Shown: piece by piece, positions 11,123 to 22,429 of the stretch
Layout: each line of letters starts with the position of its first letter
Numbering within the stretch: the first letter of the stretch is position 1
Source: Fomitopsis serialis
Lineage: Eukaryota > Basidiomycota > Agaricomycetes > Polyporales > Fomitopsidaceae
Length of the DNA stretch: 64,000 nt
Assembly: GCF_022376445.1 (NCBI RefSeq)
Contig: NW_025954999.1
Span: forward strand, 62,001-126,000
Direction: 5' to 3'
Translations under genes and position numbers: made by a program
The notes under the pieces: generated by a model
Seen by the model: the letters and a program-made list of their open reading frames with translations, nothing else
What the model was told of the DNA's origin: nothing
Databases searched by the model: none

Positions 11123-12599
11123 TTACCACAAATACTGTCCATCAGGAACCTCGACGATTTGCGACTTCCTGTCCTTGAGTTCTCTACTCGACAGCGTCTG
11201 ATACTCACTCAATCTCTGCCGAATTCTCCCCTTCATCGATTTCCAGACATTGAGGACTCCTTGCGCTTCTCCGATGAGGTCCTTCTCGGGCTGACAGGTA
11301 TCGTCTTCTGGACCGTAGCCCGTCCATCGAAGCACATAATGCCCGGCGGGCCCCTCGGTTCGCTCTGACACAATACGAGATATCTCCCACTCGACTTCAT
11401 CACCGTCTGCATGGACAGGGGGCGGGCGGGTGAGCTTGACAGGTCGGGACGAGGTTTTGGTCCAATTGACAGGAAGGTCTGCTGTGGGACGCTTCGGCGT
11501 TGGAACGAAGACATTCTTCGCAACCTTGGTGTGCTTGCCCTTGATGTCCGGATGCAACGCCCGGGAGTATTTCTCGCACTCGCACAGCGCATGTTCCAAG
11601 TCGACCATCGTCACGCCAGGACGACGCAATTGGCACAGCCGCGGCCTGCGGTCCACCGGGATGCCCAACCGTGAGAAGTGCTCGTCCTGAGTCGCGTGCA
11701 GCCACTGCAGGGCCTCGAGCTCATGCGAGCACACTCCCGGTCCAAATATTTTGCGAAGGCACGCCTTGGAGCCAGGCCCTACACCGACCCACTCGTCTTC
11801 GCTCCAATTGAAGTGCGGCAGCATGTTAAGGTCTAACGCAAGCCTATATTGTGTCAGATGGGGATAGACGTTCATGAATGCTGAGGGACGGAACGTACTG
11901 TAGCGCAGTGAAATCGCCCATGCTCGGAAAGAGACGCAACCATCCGTGGGCATCCTTGAGATAGCGGAACCGTTTCAGCTGCCTCGGCAGATTCTCTTCC
12001 ATGAACAGCTGGACCAGGCGGAGATGACGGGCAAAATGGCTTTTGCCACCGACATTTGTGGGCGCCGGACAGAAGTAGGCGGGGGAGTAAAGGGGACCGT
12101 CGGCCGCTTCGAGGACCTTTTCGTACGAGTAAACATCGAAGTCTGCCCACGTCAGCTCGCCAAACTGTTGCTTCAGATACTTCCACGTATCGATTCTATT
12201 GAAGACGCGGAAGAGGATGACGCGGAAACACGACTCGTGGAGGTCCTGACTGCCTTGGTTTATGACGTGTCGGAGGATGTACTGCGTCGTCCGGTCGTAT
12301 ACTCGAAAGACGTTCGTGAACGGATATTTCTGTAGAATCTCGTCGGTTGTCCACGGCCGCTCCTCGCCCGCAGTGCGGCGTAGAAAAACCTGGTGCCGCT
12401 CCGCCATGAAGTAGAACAATGTGTCGAGCACGGGGGAGATGGGCAAACGGTGTTCGTCGATAACCGCAAACCTGGGACGCGGGTTTGACTTGGCTCGTGC
12501 ATTGTTGTTGTTGGACTTGCCGTTGTATGCGACAACTCTCCGTGTTGACCGTCGCGACGCCTGCTCGCTGGCGATTTCCGTGCGTCGGGTGCGTACCAT
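11123..12599 (-). CDS. 5-hmdU DNA kinase-type helical domain fused to a chromodomain
   Basis: Two exons (12599-11899, 11843-11123; phases close), about 473 aa. A basic N-terminal tail (MVRTRRTEIA..., with an Asn run) precedes an all-helical domain at about residues 55-330 with the blocks KYPFTNVFRVYDRTTQYI, GSQDLHESCFRVILFRVF and DFDVYSYEKVLEAA. This matches what I know of the helical domain found in phage 5-hydroxymethyluracil DNA kinases and in fungal proteins linked to modified-base metabolism. A chromodomain follows at about 386-435: WEISRIV, then YVLRWTGYGPEDDT. The three aromatic-cage positions read W, W, Y, although the usual DDTWEP is DDTCQP here. Known: chromodomains bind methylated histone tails. 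Inferred: a nuclear, chromatin-targeted protein acting on, or derived from an enzyme acting on, a modified pyrimidine. No P-loop kinase domain is visible, so it may be non-catalytic. Confidence 0.75.
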
Positions 12600-13037
12600 G
12601 TCTGTCGTGCGTGGATATTGATGTCTTCTGTTTGGATCAAAAATTCAGGAAGTCACAGAAACGCGCGACAGAACTCACATTGAGCTAGGATAGGGGGAAG
12701 AGCAGGTCGACAAAGGAGACACGATGCACGCGTCGCGTCGCGACCGCCCAAATCCAGCGATCACATGATCGTTCGTCTCCTCGACCGCAACCGTTAAAAG
12801 TTAAATGCGAACGTTCGACATTGTCAATATTTGCCTTCGCTGTCTCCCCTTCACTCGCGGACAGGCAGTGTGTGCAGACAAAGCAAGTCTGCGATCCATT
12901 GCCGCGGGTGACCCGTGGCAATGGAGCACAGCCAGTGCTTTGTGCCGGGTACACACCAGTCTACACTTCAATCTATGGACAGTCATGAAGGTGGGTTAGT
13001 GTTGGAAGACTTTAGAGGTGGTGCATACTTACATCTT
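12600..13037. other. Intergenic, promoter side of the chromodomain gene
   Basis: About 440 nt. The minus strand here contains a Cys-containing open stretch (CFVCTHC) that could be a downstream exon of the ORF at 13038-13601, but no splice chain could be fixed. Confidence 0.35.
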
Positions 13038-13601
13038 CTAAGCCAGGATGTCTCCTGAAAGAGCTGTGTGAGCAAAAGCCAGTACAAGGTCATACCTAGG
13101 GAGTCTATCAGTTGGGTACAGCTGCACATCAAAACCCGCCAGGGAAAGCACTTTCTGAAGGTCATAATAGTATGGCTGTGGCGAGCAGAGTGCTATGTGG
13201 CCTGGCAGCTCCGGCATGGGCCCCTCATGATGGTTGGGGTAAGCCCACTTAACCATGACCACGTACACGGGCCTGTGGCAAACACCTAATTTGTATCGGC
13301 GTATCTGTGACAGGTATCTCAGTAACTCTCTGGAATACCACGCGCAATATGTTTCGTGACCTCCCACACGATCGCCGCGTGCCTTCCCACCTCCCTCGCA
13401 CGTCGCCCGCGGCTCCTCCGCCTGGTCTGATACTGTGCCAGCATCACCCGGTGACTCACATAGACCCACCTCGCCATCGCCTACGTCTCCCGTCCTCGAA
13501 TGGTGGGGGTGCCACTGCTGTACCTGGCGCCCACTGGTTTTTGGATTCCAAGGCACGTCGAGTCCGAGGGAAGCCAGTGTGGTAACACGAAACATGCTCA
13601 T
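13038..13601 (-). CDS. Hypothetical protein, possibly incomplete
   Basis: I do not recognise this. It is an open stretch of about 187 codons whose second half looks protein-like: MVKWAYPNHHEGPMPELP, LCSPQPYYYDLQKVLS, GFDVQLYPTDRLP. The first half is Gly/Glu-rich and less convincing. Near 13060 the minus-1 frame reads into ...RRHPGLED followed by a good donor (gtaagtat at about 13032). Real coding may therefore continue into a further exon in the 12.8-13.0 kb region after a one-base loss like those seen elsewhere in the window. It lies immediately upstream of the chromodomain gene on the same strand. No domain, signal peptide or membrane segment is evident. Confidence 0.35.
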   Translation of the reverse strand: MSMFRVTTLASLGLDVPWNPKTSGRQVQQWHPHHSRTGDVGDGEVGLCESPGDAGTVSDQAEEPRATCEGGGKARGDRVGGHETYCAWYSRELLRYLSQIRRYKLGVCHRPVYVVMVKWAYPNHHEGPMPELPGHIALCSPQPYYYDLQKVLSLAGFDVQLYPTDRLPRYDLVLAFAHTALSGDILA

Positions 13602-14066
13602 ATCGATGCATTGCTAGCGGAGAGGGCGCGTTTGCGAGGGAGTCCACGGTGTTTCGGTGAGTCACAGTGTATCTATCGCTATCGTGCCCATCAAGGATGT
13701 CAAAGGATGTGTGGACTCGATGGCGTGTGGGCAAGGTATATCCCGAGGGGAAGTGCGTTGAAGTCTTCTGGCTACTCAGACGGCTTCTCACACCCCATCC
13801 GAATACACATCACGTTGTGGGATCCTACTACGGTTGTCCGCGAAGCTCCGCGCGTCGTCCCTGGCGCCATGACGGCTTCCAACGCCTCGCCGTGACAGAT
13901 AGTTCCCAGCGGTGTCGGTACTGGCAGCTTGACCGAGGCGCATGTACGTCGATGATATGCACAACTCTCTGATCACAACAATATCTCTCATTGGAACTGG
14001 ACATGCAGTGAGCTAAGACAAGCCGAATGCTGAACAAGGGTACGTTGACATGGAACAGCTACAACA
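13602..14066. other. Intergenic
   Basis: About 465 nt between the unknown ORF and the IPI3 stop. Nothing was recognised. Confidence 0.4.
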
Positions 14067-15911
14067 TCATGTACGTCCTCTCTTCTTTCTCCTCCCTGCT
14101 TCTTCCGGGTCCTCTTTACCATGTCCATTAGGCCCCGCCTTGTCCTTCTTTTCGTTCACGATCTGCTTCACCACCGTCTCCCACATCGTATCGTTCATCC
14201 CCTTCGCCTTCCCGAGCTGCTCGCGCAGCTTCGCGACCTCCGCCTCGAGCTCGCTCAGCCGCGCTTGCGCCGACGCCGGCTGCTGTCCGGCGCCAACGTC
14301 AGTCTGGACGAAGAGCGCCTGGTCGCGGAGGAGCTCCTCCCGCGAATAAGAGAAGAACACCTCCGCTTTGGTCTAGACCAGCAAGCGCTCAGTATCTCCC
14401 AACTGCAGAACGAGTACAGGACGTACCGCTGGTTGTGGTGGGAGCATCATGGCCACCTCATGTAGTTCCCGCGCCTTCGCGTCCCGCATGCGCTGGAACG
14501 GCGCTACGGGGCGTACGGGCACTTCCTTCGTCTCCGTGCCCGCAGTCAGGGTGAGGCTGACATGCCCGACGAGATCTGGTGGGCGGAGGAGCGTCGTCAA
14601 GTGCGTGATGACCATCCCTTTGTGCGAGCTGAGCGTGCGAAGGAGCTGGTGAGAGGCTATGTCATATGTGTGGATGTAACCCGTCGCGGTGCCGACCAGG
14701 AGCAGCGAAGATGTCAGAGATATCGCCATTGTCGTAACTGGTTGGCTATAAAGAATGTTCAGCGGAGTCGTTACTTCCGAAGCGGCATGAGGCCTACCCA
14801 ACAGATATCAGCCGCTTTTTCGCAGCCTGCGGGTCTTCGTCGTTGATGCGGATCGTATCGTTCACGCCGCCGCCCCCGACAGCTTCCATCGCAGCCCGCC
14901 CAAACTTGTCTACGCGCTGGCGGAACAGATTCACCTGGTGTATCGAACCGTCGGCGGAACCAGCGAAGAAAAGGCGCTCCGTGGCGTCCCATGCGAGGCA
15001 GGCGATTGCTTGAGGGAAATGGAAGGTCGTGAGCAAGGTTTTCGAGGATAAGTCCCAGAGCTGGTGTAGTTGGGTCAGGGTGATACGACGGACAAGAAGA
15101 ACATATGCCGACCTTCGCCGTGTGGTCCGCCGAGGAAGTGATGATGCGGCAGGATGGGAAGCTACCTGCTCCGCAGACTATATCCGTGATTGGTAGCGAG
15201 TGGTCGGAGAGGTTGCAGTACGGAGTCGGCAAGTCGTTCTGCATGTCATCGTCGACCAATCTATGTTATTCGAGAAGTCAAGAGACGACGAGAGACGGCA
15301 ATATTATCAATGACCTTGACACGGACCACACGCTGACGCTGGAGTCGTCGCTTCCTGACACAAGTGCTGCGCCATCTTGGGTGAAGCGTAGGACATTCAC
15401 TTGTCGGTAGTGGGCATCCCATGCGTTGTACATGACCCCGGAAGCAACCTACTGCAGCCAAACCTGTTTCATTTCATGCCTACTATTCACATAGGCGAGA
15501 CTACTAGCCTCCCATAGGAATATCCGCCCTTGCACCGTGCCTCCAGCACAGAGCTCCCCTCGAGGGTCTACTGCGATCGCGGAGAGCTTCTCCGGCAGCA
15601 CGATCTTCAGAGCGAGTTGATCCTAGTATGCAGACAAGGCGATTATTATGGTGCATTCGACAGAGATGCATGACGCGCACTTTCTGGAAATTATACACGT
15701 TCATTATGGATTTGTCCGGCTGCGCTGCGAGCATGAACCCGCCCATACCCTCGCGAGATTGAACGACCGCTGTGCAGCGAGCTGCGGCCGAGGTCTGCTT
15801 GAAGGATGCGAGAGACGTTCCGGTCTGTATGTCGTGCAAGGCTATCGTCCCGGGTCCTGGAATGGACGGAGAGGGCCCTGCAGCAAAAAGAATGCATTCG
15901 TGCAGATGCAT
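14067..15911 (-). CDS. IPI3: Pre-rRNA processing protein Ipi3 (WDR18), Rix1 complex
   Basis: WD40 protein of the Rix1/Rea1 complex needed for ITS2 processing and late 60S assembly in the nucleus, about 504 aa. Exons (minus): 15911-15681, 15622-15509, 15448-15315, 15260-15113, 15060-14798, 14745-14427 and 14372-14067; phases close. It starts MHLHECILFAAG and contains LHDIQTGTSLASFKQT, SDDSSVSVWSVS, SSADHTAKLWDLSSKTLL and SADGSIHQVNL blades. It ends in a coiled coil (LSELEAEVAKLREQLGK) and a Lys/Arg tail, as WDR18/Ipi3 proteins do. The second intron has a GC donor: GAG|gctagt...cagtag|GTT is the only junction that restores WEVASGVMYNAWDAHYRQ. The upstream GTG-initiated extension was rejected because family members start at this Met. 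Confidence 0.9.
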
Positions 15912-16944
15912 GGCACTAGTTTTGTCAAGTTCGAGAGGGTTGGCGTAAACTGCCACAAGGTCTTCCACAAGTCACTCTGAGAGACAAACTAGCACTGCTG
16001 AAGCCAAGCTGAAGACAGTCCTCTAGACGGGGAAGAGGAGGAGGGACAATCCTCTACTTAGACGGTGAGGAGGAAAGACGACCAAAGTTAACTTGCAAAA
16101 TCTGGAACGGAGCGGTACAGTGTATCGGGCCAGGATCTCGGCGACCCTAGGTGCTCGGTCACTAGTATTGAGGCCTCACATAGCTGCTATTCTTTCCATG
16201 GCCACAAATACAATGTTATCATTAACCTACACGTCCCATCTCTGCATGTGCTCACTTGCAAGCCCCTACAGCAGATTTTGAGAGTATGAGTGGTGTTTCG
16301 AGCAATGATACCCAGATTTGGTGAGTATTACCTAAGCACCATCACGGGCCCGAACATTATCAATATTCTTCTGTCTCGCTCGCACCGTCCTCCAGCCTGG
16401 CAATGTACCATTCTAGTCATGACATCTTTAGCAGTCATTTTGAATACTAATGGGATGTAATTAACCTCCAGCGACGTGTGCGACACCATTAATTGAAGTC
16501 GCTTGGTCGACTAGGGCGTCTGGGCGTCTGTTAGTACCCTCGTCAAGAAGATCTTCACGATGCTCGTGTGGATGCTCCTGAAATCATTGTAAGTAGTGAG
16601 GCACATAACGAGGATTTATCAACATCCACTCTCACCTCAATCAGGATAGTTATCTTTCCTTTGGACTGAGGTGACAAGTTGAAGTGCTAAGGTGGCCGAG
16701 ATCCCGGCCCGATACAGTAACTTGCATGAATCTGAGATCCGCCGGCTCACGTGCGGTGGCCGAATATGATGGGAACAGCCTTATATGGGAGGCGGCTCAT
16801 ACATCGCTCTGGCCTCCACTCCTGAACGTTCTATTACGTTCCGGACAATAGTCAGCGCGCCTCAAAACCTTGTCTTTAGCGTTTCATATCGCTCCGCGCC
16901 CACCCATCTACCCTTGACTCTCCCCTTGACTACTAGCTGACACG
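15912..16944. promoter_or_regulatory. Divergent intergenic region (IPI3 / DnaJ)
   Basis: About 1 kb between two divergent starts, so it must hold both promoters. A GA-rich tract lies at about 16020-16080. No TATA element is clear enough to assign, and no gene was recognised. Confidence 0.45.
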
Positions 16945-18991
16945 ATGGCGACGAACCTATACGAAACGCTCGGATTAGACAGGAATGCATCTCCAGAAGA
17001 CGGTGAGTTTACCGTAGGGTCGCCGTGGGATGCTGGGGTCTGGGTCTTCGACCAATTAATCTCCTCGGTTCGGCAAAGGATTGGGTGGCGCTTTGGTGTG
17101 GAAGTCTTCGGGTTCAAGTGTTCAATTGACCGACTAGTGTTGCACAACCACACAGATATCCAACGTCTACGGGCAGCCCTGTTATTTCTTTGGACATGCA
17201 AAGCGGAGCATCTCGCTGGACAGTGAGACGGGCTCCCCTGTGGTCTTCGCGCATTAGTGGCGCTCGTCCGCGATTTGTCGTACCGTGAATTCTGGCCTAG
17301 CCCCAGGACCCCGACATACTTTTGCGAACTGAGCTAACATATCGGTCCTTTTGCAGTACGGAAAGCATACCGCAAACGTGCGCTGAAGACGCATCCGGAT
17401 AGGCTCTCGCTACAAACATCTGAAGCAGACAAGGCCACTGCAGCGGAGGAATTCCGCAAGGTGCGTTGGACTTGGAGGCATACATCAACAGGGCAACGAC
17501 TAAATGTGCTTGTAGGTTAATAACGCATACGAGGTCTTGAGCGACGAAGAAAATCGCAAGGTGAGTGATCGAGTCACCACCCCACTCTGTCTCAGTTACA
17601 GCGGAGGATCTTGAGGCATGCTACCGCTGCGTTGTGTACACTCTCGCTGTGGTCTTTAATCTGAGCCATGAGCTCACACTCTCCACATAGCTATACGATA
17701 GACACGGTGTTTGGCCGCCTCCTACTGCACCAGATCCAGACGCACGAGCGTCGCAGAACTACTACCAATCTTCATTCAACCAGCCCTTTTCGGACCCCTT
17801 CTTCAGCTCTGGCTTTGGCGGCAGGTCATTCGCCTTCACAGACCCCTTCGAACTCTTCAGCTCCCTCTTCGGCGATATCCACAATCTCCACCGGGGTTTC
17901 TTCGAGGACGATGACCCATTCTTCTCCAATCCGTTTCCGACTTCGTCCTCCCGCTCACCGTTTGGTGACCCGTTCGGCCTCTCCACTCGGTCGCCTTTTG
18001 GCTCTCTCTTCGGGCCAGGTCCCATGTTCTCTGGGCTCCTGGATTCTCCGAACACCCGTTCGTACAGCCAAGTCAACGAGGCAGTTGGCCGCAGTGGCCA
18101 GTGGGTATCGCAGAGCACTATGACTCGCAGTATCAACGGGCGTACAGAACAGATAACAAAACGTCGCGATGCACGGGTGAGCGTCGTCATGTCGTCGTCT
18201 GTGTTCGTACGCTCACAAGTCTGAATAGGGCAACGAACACGTCGTGTACTCGTCTCCAGACGGCGAACGATACACGGTCAACGGTGTTGAGCAACCCCTT
18301 CCAATCGCTGCGACACAACCGCCTCCCGCGTACACACGTTCGCTACCGCAGACCATCACAGCAGGTCCTCCTCCGCAGGCCTCGTCCTACTACATGCCTC
18401 CTCCAGCACAGCCTCAGCTGGTGCATACGACCTCGCGCCCGCCTACGTACCACACCAACAGCGTGAGTTCGGCGTCGCGCGTCTATCCATCGAAGCCTGC
18501 GCCATCGGTTGACCGCGCTCCTGTCCGTCACCGCGATGCTATGGACGTCGACTCCCCGACGAGCTTTGGCGACGGTGAGTTCGGTAGACCATCGGCATGA
18601 TCACAAAGCGTACTGACAACCTGACATCGCCTCGAAGCACACGCGTCATCCCTCCATTCATACAACTCCGACCGGGACCGGTCCCACCGCAGGGACACGT
18701 ACAGAGACCCTCAGCACCGGAACTCGCACCAGTCCTCCAGCGACAGTCGGCGCTCCCACCATGACTACCAACCCGTCCGTGCTGCCACGGCCGACGGGGA
18801 CGCCCACCGCCACAGCAGCGGCGACAAGCAGCGGCGGCTCGGCGGATGGTGAGCGTGTGTCTCAGGCAGGTGCAGCAGTACGCTGCATCGGATCGGTGAG
18901 CTGACTGATGGTTTATTCGCGTCTGCGCAGGTTGAACGCTCTTACGAAGCTGCTGAGGCATCGCGTTCGGCGCCACGATACGTCCCACTAG
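16945..18991 (+). CDS. DnaJ (Hsp40) co-chaperone, DNAJB6-like architecture
   Basis: J-domain protein of about 436 aa that stimulates Hsp70 ATPase. Exons: 16945-17002, 17357-17460, 17516-17560, 17691-18176, 18229-18574, 18638-18848 and 18931-18991; all phases close. The J domain begins NLYETLGLDRNASPED, has HPD at residues 32-34, and ends NAYEVLSDEENRKLYD. It is followed by a G/F-rich stretch with repeated DPF, SPFG and SLFGPG. The tail is Pro/Ser-rich, then Arg/His/Ser-rich. It lacks the zinc-finger and CTD domains of class I Hsp40s. The first intron (354 nt) is unusually long for this window. The last exon encodes a short basic tail, LTKLLRHRVRRHDTSH. Client specificity cannot be inferred. 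Confidence 0.88.
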
Positions 18992-19620
18992 TCGTCATGA
19001 ATCCTTGAACACTCAACATCACGTATGACTCCCCGGATCGATTTTCTCACTCGCTGTGCCGCTTTCCGTCGCCTTGCTCTCCTCTGCTCTCCGGTGGTGC
19101 TGTATACATAACGCGCTACCCCTGTAAAACATCACCAATTTCTAGCTTCTCATAGCATAGCTTGATTGTAATGTATGGTCATCACTGTATCGCTCGTTCA
19201 GCTCGTCCTAGCTGAGCAGACGAACATGCGTTCATGTATTGTTTAGGTGTAACAGTATACGTAGTATCGACACTACAGGGGCCGCCTGCTGGGCCAGTTA
19301 GAGTACAGTGCGGAGCCGACGCGCACGCGCGGGGGCCCATGTAAGTATCATGAATGCGGGATGAAGGTGGAAAGTATTGCGGGCTAAGGACAGTATTCAG
19401 AGGAAGCGAAGCGCAAACGACCGTGTAATGCGAGCGAAACAGAAAATAAAACCCATTGCAGTCCGATAACTTACCATGTAGCATACGGAAGCGAAGGAGA
19501 GTAGTAGGGTAGTGCGGAACGGCGGCGAGAACGTATGGATGCGGTCCATTGACCTGGAGGGACGGAGGGAGAGAATGTCATATCATAGTACAGGGAGCAC
19601 ACCGCTGAAGCAAGCCGCGA
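18992..19620. other. Intergenic, tail-to-tail (DnaJ / STE50)
   Basis: Converging 3' ends. Nothing was recognised apart from AT-rich 3' untranslated-type sequence near 19100-19170. Confidence 0.5.
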
Positions 19621-21970
19621 TCATGCTACTGTTGTTGACCGCGTCTGCATAGGCGGGAACGCAGAAGACATCGGTGAGACTTGCGTTTGTGGGGAGGTGT
19701 CATTCCCGTAGCGCGGCTCACTTTCTGTGTAGGAGGCGGATAGTTGGTGAGGTGCACCACTCGTGCTCGGCGTTTGTGGGCCTCCTGCTTGCGCCGGTAC
19801 CTTCCCGATGAACCAGGACGGCACCCAACCTCGATCTCCGTTCTCTTCTTTGACCGCCTGCGGGAACATGCGATGAGGCAACAATACAAAGAACACGGAC
19901 GGGTCAACTTACATATGACCAATGGTTATACCGCTTGAACACGCGGAGGTAGTCGTCCTTCGCTAAGTTCAGCTCTTCCTCTCCTTTCTTCTTGTAGTCC
20001 ATTAGCGCGATACCCGGGAAACTCGTCGACAGGATACTGAGCGGCAGGATAGGGGTACGGTCGCCTGGTGATTGTGGAGGCGAATGTTGAGAGCCACCCC
20101 TCGCGGTTGCCTCTGCGATAGCCGTCGAAACAGGAACGCTGGTCTCGAGCAGACAGCCTGCGGGCACCCAGCCTTGCTTGCTCGTGTCCGGTTCGATCGA
20201 CCCCGAGCCTTCTGGGTCTCGTTGGACGACCCACCATCCTCTCGCTCTTGACAGGATAATGAACGTATCTCCACTACAAACAGTATCAGCCAACGACCAT
20301 GACAGTAAGGTGAGTAGCACTTACACGACAACATCGAATTCGTCTTCCTGCTCGGCCATATACGGGTAGATCGCAACTGCGTAAGACACTCCAGTCGATG
20401 GTGGGATCTCCCTGAGTACTGTTGGAGGAACTGCGTTCTCTGAGCTGCTCGCAGCATTCGACCCTCCCGCATTCTCCGCAGACGCGCCCAGCTCATGCGC
20501 ACCCTCCTTGTTCTCCACCGCAGGCGACATAAGCTCAGGCCAGCCTGACTGCCCATTGGGCACCGCAGACAAAAGCCCTGGTGCCGTGGTGTGGCTGTTG
20601 ACCTGCAACCTGAGTGGACGGCCGTTTGCGTCCTGGCCCTGTACCGTCGGTTGGTTCTGCCCCAGCAATACGGGCGGCGACTTTGACGAGTCTCCGGAGG
20701 CTTTGCGTGCGGCCTGTTTCTGTTGTGCGACTGCGATTGGTGACCGTATGTCCTTGATGTGCTTAAGCATAAAGACTGGGTTCTTCTTCGCGTCCTTCAG
20801 CTTCTGGAACAGCAGCAGGGGCTTCTCGTCATAGCTCAAACACCTCTCTATGCGGTTGCCTATACGCGACTGAGTCGGGAATAAAGATTGACTTGACCTA
20901 TGTTAACTCACCCGGCGCGCCATAGCAGATGAACATGGCGTAATTCTGCCAGTCATCATTGTTGATCTTGTACTTCTTCAACGCAGCCGGCAGCACCTTC
21001 CACGCAGGATCGTCGAGGCTGACCTTGAAGCTCTTCAGGTTGTCGGTGCTATCTTGCCTCGACGGTTCTTGCCTGAGGGCCCTCAAGTTGTCCGAGCTGT
21101 CTTGCCGAGAGGGTTCTGGTCGTAGCTGCCTCAATGCAGGACCGCTGGGACCAGCGGTTGTGTGTGATGAATCTCCCCGAGACCTGTCTGAGCTGCCGCT
21201 GCGCGAAGTGACATCATGCTCGAGTCGTTGGGGCGATGGCTGGGGCGAGTCGACGAATTCCGGAGCGGCAGCCTTTGTGGGGGAGCGCATGGGTTTAACA
21301 AATGACGCCCACTTGAAGGAATGCGATCGTACAGGACTGTCCGTATCCGCCTGCTTCGGCCGTTAGGGAAGACTGTGGTAGTGACCATGAATGCAACTCA
21401 CCTGTGACCGCTGCGAGGTGATGCTGTTCCTGACACTGCTCACGTCGTCGAGACATGAATGGAGGCTGTCGCTTAACCTGCGGTTCTCCTCTTCAAGCGT
21501 TCGCAACCGCTCGCCTGGAGGAAAAGGTAAGTTGTGAAGGAGCTTGGAGCGGCTGTGACAGACCCTGTTCTCGAAGCAAGTTAAACAACTTGTCCACATT
21601 CTGTTGCTCCTTTCGTTCCTCGACTTCCGCTGTTCAGGAGTGAGTGATGAGCCTCGCGGAGGAGAAATGGGTAGTTACAAGGCGGTACATAGTGATCCGA
21701 TTCAATAGGGATACCCTGAGCGAGCTTGATATTGTAGACACCTTTGAGGATGGCAAGCCGTTGGCCAATTGTTGTGATACCGACTTCCTTCAGGGCATCC
21801 GCATCTAACAGACACAGCACCTCGCCGGATATTCTATGCTCTGCACGACACCTCTGTGAGTGGTCCACCTATCAGTCCACACCGGCCTACCGACCTCGGA
21901 TCTGGTTCTCGTATTGTGGCAAGCCTAGCTTGACAAACCACGCTTGGACTGCACTTTCGTCCCATTCCAT
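19621..21970 (-). CDS. STE50: Ste50-type MAPK adaptor (SAM - RA - SH3 - SH3)
   Basis: Adaptor linking Ras/Cdc42-type GTPases and the Ste11 MAPKKK, about 663 aa. Exons (minus): 21970-21895, 21840-21679, 21629-21564, 21514-21402, 21353-20912, 20859-20325, 20273-19913 and 19857-19621; phases close. The N-terminal SAM domain runs from WDESAVQAWFVKLGL to LDADALKEVGITTIGQRLAIL. A coiled coil follows (NVDKLFNLLREQ, LRTLEEENRRLSDSL), then a Ser-rich linker with a doubled LRQEPSRQDS motif. The RA domain (SFKVSLDDPAWKVLPAAL, NDDWQNYAMFICYG) is followed by two C-terminal SH3 domains: AIYPYMAEQEDEFDVV...GWWVV and ALMDYKKKGEEELNL...DRGWVPSWFIG. Basidiomycete Ste50 is known to carry SH3 domains that yeast Ste50 lacks. 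The acceptor of exon 2 is gtgcag|AG, which gives QIREHRISGEV. Confidence 0.92.
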
Positions 21971-22429
21971 TATATTCGCCGACGATGAATCCATGGCAAG
22001 AAAGCGAGTTGCGGACGTGATGCAAGTAACAACCGAGGATGTCGTTCAGCGGCGGGGGTTCTCCCGCAGAGTTCGCTGTAACTTGGCAGAGGCCACTTTC
22101 GGGCTTAATCGTGTGCAAGTCAATTCAGAGGTAGACAAAGACGATTAGAAGGAACGAGACGAGGGGGCAGAAGAGGAGGTGAATGAACGCAGAAAGCGGT
22201 CGCCGTTGCTTGCAGCAGCCGCCGCCAAGCCGCCGCACCGCGTTTCTGAACCGTTCTGATAGCCGAATCGAACTGGATTAGGCAGATCAACTCGGGCCGG
22301 GGTAAGAAACCAAGATGCGTTTGTTACATAAAACCGTTTAAGTTTCACCTCAACAATTGTTGCCTCTCAACTTGAAGCTGCTTCCGGAGTTGTCGCGTAC
22401 ACTCATGTCCAGATAATCCTGCAGCGGGC
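21971..22429. promoter_or_regulatory. Divergent promoter region (STE50 / disordered adaptor-like gene)
   Basis: 459 nt between two divergent ATGs. It holds both promoters by position. No TATA or repeated operator-like motif stood out. Confidence 0.5.

Noticed and set aside
16480..16560. Possible tRNA-like segment (ggtcgactagggcgtctggg)
   Set aside because: No acceptor stem or GTTCGANNC T-loop could be paired; no cloverleaf.
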